Assembly (NCBI GenBank): GCA_012032855.1
Contig: JAAUQA010000038.1
Location: forward strand, 1-12,695
Direction of reading: 5' to 3'
Origin: Candidatus Competibacteraceae bacterium
Lineage (GTDB): Bacteria > Pseudomonadota > Gammaproteobacteria > Competibacterales > Competibacteraceae
Length of the DNA stretch: 12,695 nucleotides
Shown here: one piece after another, positions 8,176-12,695 of the stretch
How positions within the stretch are numbered: the first letter of the stretch is position 1
Layout of the letters: the number at the start of each line of letters is the position of its first letter
The notes under the pieces: generated by a model
The model's input: the letters and a program-made list of their open reading frames with translations, nothing else
The model's database searches: none
Told to the model about the DNA's origin: nothing
Position numbers and translations under genes: made by a program

Positions 8176-8183
8176 ATTTGATT
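8170..8183. promoter_or_regulatory. 14-base perfect palindrome, possible operator
   Basis: AATCAAATTTGATT is identical on both strands. It covers the candidate -35 of the DksA-like gene, where a bound repressor would block polymerase. The half-sites are reversed relative to the FNR consensus (TTGAT-N4-ATCAA), so it is not an FNR box. Confidence 0.4.
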
Positions 8184-8339
8184 AATTTATTCCGCCATAT
8201 CTATTTGTTTTATCGTGCAAATTATCACTATAGATCATTCCGATTTACAGTGCTTGCGCTATAAATGTATAGGACAGCATTGCGGAACGTTAAAGTATAT
8301 TAGCAAAAAATAATTTTGCCGTTACCGGTTGGGGAATGC

Positions 8340-8374
8340 CGGTCCTTTGTCGAGCTTAGCTCTGATTGGGACCG
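8340..8374 (+). promoter_or_regulatory. Nested stem-loop in the presumed EF-G leader
   Basis: An outer stem CGGTCC (8340-8345) / GGACCG (8369-8374) encloses an inner stem GAGCT (8352-8356) / AGCTC (8358-8362, one-base loop as written, more likely a four-pair stem with a TTA loop). It ends about 60 bases before the EF-G start. It may be a leader structure; no T-run follows, so termination is unlikely. Confidence 0.3.
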
Positions 8375-8433
8375 CGCACCATTTTTCGCCTTGAGAGCAG
8401 AGCCTAAAACGACCAAGATAATTTAATCCAAAC

Positions 8434-10516
8434 ATGGCCACCGTTACCCTACCCATAGCCCGGCTGCGGAATATCGGGGTGATTGCCCACATCGATGCGG
8501 CAAGACCACGTTGACCGAGCGCATGTTGTATTACACCGGTCGTATCCATCAGATGGGAACGGTGGATGCAGGTAACACCGTCACCGATTGGATGGAACAG
8601 GAACGAGAACGAGGCATCACCATCGTTTCGGCAGCAATTACGGCGGAGTGGCGGGAGCATCGGATCAACCTGATCGACACGCCCGGTCACATCGATTTCA
8701 CCGCCGAGGTGCAGCGTTCTCTGCGAGTGTTGGATGGCGGTATCGTGGTCTTCGATGCGGTACAAGGCGTGGAGCCGCAAAGCGAAACGGTATGGCGACA
8801 AGCCGACCGCTACCGGGTGCCAAGGCTGTGCTTTATCAACAAGATGGATCGAATAGGCGCTGATTTCACTGCTGCCGTCGACAGTATTCGCCGACGCTTG
8901 GGAGCACCGGTGGCCTGTCTGCAACTCCCGCTGGGGGTGGAAGCGGAATATAGCGGAGTGATCGATCTATTAACCCGCCAAGCGCTGCATTGACGGACAA
9001 AGAAGGAGCATACTGGGAAACTGGTGATATTCCAGCTGCACACCGAGAAGCCGCCGAAGCGGCCCGGCAACAATTGATCGAAACCATTGCCGAAGCGGAC
9101 GACGAGATCCTGAATCTGTATGTCGAGGGTCGGGAACCGACGGTTGAGCAACTGCGCACTGCGTTGCGCCGGGCGACCTTGGCCGCCCGTCTGTTTCCGG
9201 TACTATGCGGCACCGCGTTGCGCAATAGCGGCGTTCAGCCGCTGTTGGATGCGGTTGTGGATTATCTCCCTTCACCACTGGATGTCGGGCCGGTCCAGGG
9301 CCTAAATCCCAAAACAGAAGCCCCTGTTGAACGTGCTCCCGACGATCAGGAACCGCTTGCGGCGTTAGTGTTTAAAGTCGTGAACGATCCGTATATGGGG
9401 CATCTAGCCTATGTGCGGGTTTATGCCGGGACGCTGCAACAGGGAAACCCCCTGTACAACGCCACCCGCGATCGCAAAGAACGGGCCGGTCGGCTGGTGC
9501 GCATGTATGCGAATCACCGTGACAACGTCGACAGTCTCCATGCCGGCGACATCGCCGCCATTCTCGGGCTTAATCAAAGCCGCACCGGGGACACGTTGTG
9601 TCCTGCGGAGCACCCGATCATTCTCGAATCCATCGGTTTTCCCGAACCGGTAATCCAGGCTACCGTGGAACCACGCACCACAGCCGATCACGATCACATG
9701 CTACAAGCGTTACAGCGCTTGACCGACGAAGATCCCACGTTTCAGGTGCAACAGGACAACGAGACGGGACAGGTCATAGTCGCCGGTATGGGTGAATTGC
9801 ATCTGGAGGTGCTATTGGACCGGCTGCGTCGTGAGCACGGTGTGCAAGTGCGGATGGGCCGACCCCGGGTGACCTATAAAGAAACCATTACCCGCACGGT
9901 AGCCAAAGTGGAAGGCCAATTCATCCGTCAAAGCGGCGGTCACGGCCAGTATGGTCATGTGATTTTGGCACTATCGCCCGGCGAACCGGGTTCCGGCTTA
10001 AAGTTCGAAAACGCCAGTGCCGGTGGGGTGATTCCGCGTCAGTTCATTCCCGACGTTGAGCGCGGGGTGCGAGATGCTGCGCAAAGCGGGGTGTTGGGTG
10101 GATATGCTGTCACCGATCTAATCGTGCGCCTGACGGGCGGCTCCAGTCATGACGTAGATGCCAGCGAATTAGCCTTTCGCAATGCTGCGGCATTGGCTGT
10201 TCAGGACGGACTACGACAGGGCAAGCCGGTGTTGCTGGAACCCATCTTTCGTATTGAGGTGCTGACTCCGGTTGCCTACACCGGCGCGGTGCTAGGCCAG
10301 CTTACCGCACGCCGCGCCGAAATTCAGGGCACCGAACCGCGTCCCGGCGAGGTGGAAGCGATTCGCGGACAGATTCCCTTGGCGGAAACCTTCGGTTATG
10401 TGACCGAGCTGCGCTCTGCAACTCAGGGACGTGGCGCATTTACTATGGAATTTGATCATTATGCGTTGTTAGATTCGCATTTGGCGGAATCGATTGTGGC
10501 TAGGGGTGGGTTTTGA
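8434..10516 (+). CDS. Elongation factor G-family GTPase (two frameshifts in this sequence)
   Basis: Translocation GTPase of the EF-G family, about 694 residues after correction (EF-G is about 700). Seen: P-loop AHIDAGKTT (18-26), switch motif RGITI (60-64), DTPGH (82-86), NKMD (136-139), the [16 protein letters not shown] segment that closes the G domain, a domain [17 protein letters not shown] segment, and a domain [11 protein letters not shown] loop. The ATG at 8434 opens the conserved N-terminus. Two single-base gaps break it: a G missing at GG 8499-8500 inside the P-loop, and a G missing at 8992, where restoring it gives [11 protein letters not shown]. There is no rpsL, rpsG or tuf beside it, so it is probably a second EF-G (EF-G2/FusA2 type) rather than the str-operon gene, though this is inference. 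A ribosome-protection protein is less likely given overall resemblance to EF-G. Confidence 0.88.
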
Positions 10517-10588
10517 GACCTACAGGTCCTGTTGATGTTGTTCGGCAAAATGGCTGGGGATTTCATAGCGAACAACAAGCCGCCTGCG

Positions 10589-10594
10589 TATAAT
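10589..10594 (+). promoter_or_regulatory. Perfect -10 hexamer close to the M50 peptidase start
   Basis: TATAAT followed by a GC-rich stretch, ending eight bases before the ATG at 10603. Initiation about seven bases downstream would give a nearly leaderless transcript. No good -35 is seen at 16-18 bases, so it may be chance. Confidence 0.35.
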
Positions 10595-10602
10595 GCCCGC
10601 CC

Positions 10603-11254
10603 ATGGAAGAACTCAACACTATTCAACGCTTGATTATCTGGGCGCCGCCTATTCTGCTGGCCATCACTCTGCACGAAGTCGCTCACGGCTGGACAGCGCT
10701 GGCATTCGGCGACGCCACCGCGCAATCGCAAGGCCGGCTTAGCCTCAATCCGTTGCGTCATATCGATCCGGTGGGAACCGTCCTGGTGCCGTTGCTGCTG
10801 TTTTTCGCCGGTGGGTTTATTTTCGGCTGGGCTAAACCGGTGCCGGTCAACTTTTTTTCGCTTGCGTCATCCCAAACGTGATATGGCGGTGGTCGCTCTG
10901 GCCGGGCCAAGCGCGAATCTGGCGATGGCCATCGGCTGGGCGCTGGTCATGATCACGGGCAAGGTACTGTACGCCCAATGGCCGTGGCTGGGTATGCCGC
11001 TTTATTACATGGGTCACGCCGGGATCATTATCAATGTCATTATCGGCGTGTTGAACATGCTGCCCGTACCGCCGTTGGACGGTTCGCGGGTGCTGGTCGG
11101 GTTGTTGCCGGATTCCTTCGGACAGATCATGGCGAAGTTGGAACCCTTTGGCTTAGTCATTCTGTTGCTGTTGCTCGCTACCGGAGTGCTCGGCACCATT
11201 TTGCAACCCATCATTTTGTTCGTTTTGAATCTTATTTTCACAGTTTTCGGATAA
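10603..11254 (+). CDS. M50-family (site-2-protease-like) membrane zinc peptidase (frameshifted in this sequence)
   Basis: Multi-spanning intramembrane metallopeptidase, 216 residues after correction, of the short S2P-like type without a PDZ domain. Seen: the zinc motif HEVAHG (H24, E25, H28) in the first membrane helix, the family segment [16 protein letters not shown] (49-64), [10 protein letters not shown] near residue 100, and a C-terminal [12 protein letters not shown] whose Asp is the likely third zinc ligand. The frame breaks at the seven-T run 10852-10858: as written it ends at 10881. Reading six T gives [21 protein letters not shown] and continues to a TAA at 11252. It lies just upstream of trpS and scpA, a common gammaproteobacterial order, probably one operon. 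The substrate is not known for this type. Confidence 0.9.
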
Positions 11255-11267
11255 CCAACCACGCAAC

Positions 11268-12282
11268 ATGGCTAAAGAAACCGTCTTAACGGGCATTACG
11301 ACCACCGGAACCCCGCATTTGGGTAATTATGTCGGGGCGATTCTGCCGGCAGTACAAGCCAGTCAGCGCGAGGATGTCACCTCGTTTTATTTCCTAGCTG
11401 ACTATCATGCCCTGATCAAGTGTCAGGACCCGGAACGGATTCAGCAATCGACCTTGGAAGTGGCCGCAACTTGGTTGGCGGCGGGTTTGGATACCGATAA
11501 GGTGATTTTTTATCGCCAGTCCGATATTCCGGAAGTCCCCGAATTGACCTGGCTGTTGACCTGCATGACCGCCAAGGGTTTGATGAATCGGGCTCATGCC
11601 TATAAAGCAGCGGTGGCGGAGAACGAAGCGAGTGAGGAAACTGATCCTGACAAAGGCATCACGATGGGGCTGTTCAGTTACCCGATTCTGATGGCGGCCG
11701 ATATTTTGCTGTTCAACGCGCATAAAGTGCCGGTCGGAAGGGATCAGGTGCAGCATTTGGAAATGACCCGCGACATTGCCGCGCGGTTTAATTATCACTA
11801 CGGCGAGCATTTCGTCCTGCCGGAAGCGGTGGTCGATGACAACACCGCCGTGCTGACCGGTTTGGATGGCCGCAAGATGAGTAAGAGCTATAACAATACC
11901 ATTCCGCTGTTCACGCCGGAAAAGCCGTTGCGTAAGCTGATTTTCAAGATCAAGACCAATTCCCTGGAACCGGGCGTGCCCAAAGACCCGGACAACAGCA
12001 CGCTGTTCCAACTGTATCAGGCGTTCGCCACCCCGGAAGAAACGACAGCTTTGCGCCAGCGCTACGCTGAGGGCATCGGCTGGGGTGAGATGAAGCAGGT
12101 ATTGTTCGATTATTTTGAACACGCGACTTGCTGAGCCGCGCGCGCGCTATGAGGAACTGATCCGCAACCCCGATCACATTGAGCGGGTGTTACAGGAAGG
12201 TGCCGCTAAAGCCCGCGAGATCAGCCTACCCTTCATCCAACGGTTACGCCATGCCACTGGTATCCGAACTCTCGCTGGATAA
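11268..12282 (+). CDS. trpS: Tryptophanyl-tRNA synthetase (frameshifted near the 3' end)
   Basis: Class I aminoacyl-tRNA synthetase that charges tRNA-Trp with tryptophan. Seen: HIGH-like PHLGN (16-20), the [16 protein letters not shown] segment (156-171) and KMSKS (203-207). As written the frame stops at 12134 after 288 residues, short of the usual 334 or so. The missing end continues in the next frame ([11 protein letters not shown], then [18 protein letters not shown], to TAA at 12280-12282). Dropping one T from the TTTT at 12113-12116 joins them as [17 protein letters not shown] and gives 337 residues, although the exact slip position is not fixed by the sequence. The gene is normally essential, so a true truncation is unlikely. 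ATG at 11268 follows the M50 gene by 13 bases, with no strong ribosome site, and the 3' end overlaps scpA by 32 bases. Confidence 0.93.
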
Positions 12283-12695
12283 TGCCGAAACGGAGATTTT
12301 GGCGCGGGTTCAGGGTGAACCCTTTCTGTCACTGCCACTGGATTTATATATTCCGCCGGATGCGCTGGAAGTTTTTCTGGAAGCCTTCGAAGGACCGTTG
12401 GATTTACTGCTATACCTGATCAAACGTCAGAACATCGATATTCTCAATATTCCGATTGCGGACATCACCCGTCAATATGTGGAATATCTGGATCTGATGC
12501 AGAATATGCGGCTGGAACTGGCGGCGGAATATCTGGTCATGGCGGCCACTCTGGCGGAAATCAAATCGCGCTTATTGTTGCCCAGGCCGAGCGTGGATGA
12601 AGGCGGCGAAGAGACCGATCCCCGCGCTGAACTGGTGCGGCGGCTGCAAGAGTACGAGCGCTATAAGCAAGCCGCCGAGGATTTAAACGCATTGC
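12251..12695 (+). CDS. scpA: Segregation and condensation protein A, 5' part
   Basis: Kleisin subunit that bridges SMC (or MukB-like) ATPases together with ScpB in chromosome condensation and segregation. The window holds the first 148 codons; the rest lies beyond the right edge. Seen: the acidic N-terminal extension and PLDLYIPPDALEVFLEAF typical of gammaproteobacterial ScpA, then the hallmark FEGPLDLLLYLI (46-57), DILNIPIADITRQYVEYL (63-80), and an ELAAEYLVMAATLAEIKSRLL helix region, followed by an acidic linker and a charged RRLQEYERYKQAAEDL helix. The ATG at 12251 lies inside the end of corrected trpS (32-base overlap) and lacks a clear Shine-Dalgarno site, so translation is probably coupled. 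scpB would be expected next. Confidence 0.93.
   Translation, partial: MPLVSELSLDNAETEILARVQGEPFLSLPLDLYIPPDALEVFLEAFEGPLDLLLYLIKRQNIDILNIPIADITRQYVEYLDLMQNMRLELAAEYLVMAATLAEIKSRLLLPRPSVDEGGEETDPRAELVRRLQEYERYKQAAEDLNAL

Larger units (their letters stand above)
8127..8433. other. 307-base intergenic region between divergent genes
   Basis: AT-rich in its first two thirds. It holds the candidate DksA-like promoter and palindrome (8147-8183), a perfect hairpin GCAAAA/TTTTGC (8303-8319) and a nested stem-loop (8340-8374). A weak plus-strand promoter candidate is TTTACA near 8244 with TATAGG about 18 bases later. No small gene or tRNA is apparent, and no clear Shine-Dalgarno site precedes the EF-G ATG. 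Confidence 0.5.

Noticed and set aside
8170..8183. FNR/Crp-type binding site
   Set aside because: The half-site order is opposite to FNR (TTGAT...ATCAA) and the TGTGA core of Crp is absent.
8322..8924. 200-codon open frame on the minus strand
   Set aside because: Antisense to the EF-G G domain, whose motifs RGITI, DTPGH and NKMD are unmistakable on the plus strand.
10519..10532. GACCT/AGGTC hairpin after the EF-G stop as a terminator
   Set aside because: Short stem with a two-base loop and no T-run after it.
6349..12116. Programmed ribosomal frameshifting as a general explanation
   Set aside because: The sites share no slippery motif or downstream structure, occur in unrelated genes, and include both gained and lost bases. 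Only the seven-T run could plausibly slip.
6349..12116. A decaying pseudogene region
   Set aside because: Motifs are intact on both sides of each break, there is no second inactivating change per break, and essential genes are involved.
11394..12122. 242-codon open frame on the minus strand
   Set aside because: Lies wholly antisense to trpS, which has clear class I synthetase motifs; the translation shows no family resemblance.

Overview
The window looks like a chromosomal segment of a gammaproteobacterium. The best evidence is the right end, where an M50 (site-2-protease-like) membrane peptidase, trpS and scpA follow each other in the order common in that class, and the ScpA N-terminus has the gammaproteobacterial form. 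Base composition is moderately GC-rich by eye. I see no tRNA, rRNA, CRISPR array or insertion sequence.

Left third (minus strand, about 88-3898): a compact three-gene operon, read right to left. It encodes a membrane exosortase with the Cys/Arg/His catalytic triad, a small EpsI/DUF3485-like partner, and a large secreted VIT + von Willebrand A (VWA) protein that ends in its own PEP-CTERM-type sorting signal. Enzyme, helper and apparent substrate therefore lie together, which suggests a dedicated one-substrate protein-sorting system. This is the most interesting biology in the window.

Middle (4100-8126): on the plus strand an alpha/beta hydrolase (ABHD17/Bem46 type), then a tandem TldD-like/TldE-like pair (metallopeptidase plus its zinc-less partner). 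A convergent DksA/TraR-type zinc-finger protein follows on the minus strand. A 307-base spacer (8127-8433) separates it from the next gene and holds a 14-base perfect palindrome, a likely dksA-like promoter and several stem-loops.

Right third (8434-12695, plus strand): an elongation factor G-family GTPase standing alone rather than in a ribosomal-protein operon, then M50 peptidase, trpS and scpA. The scpA gene runs off the window.

Reading frames are interrupted in five genes (TldD-like end, TldE-like, EF-G twice, M50 peptidase, trpS). In each case one added or missing base, at or beside a short homopolymer, restores the expected family sequence. Because trpS and the other housekeeping genes are otherwise well conserved, I infer that most or all of these are sequence errors rather than gene decay. 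Such genes are given as single corrected CDS features.
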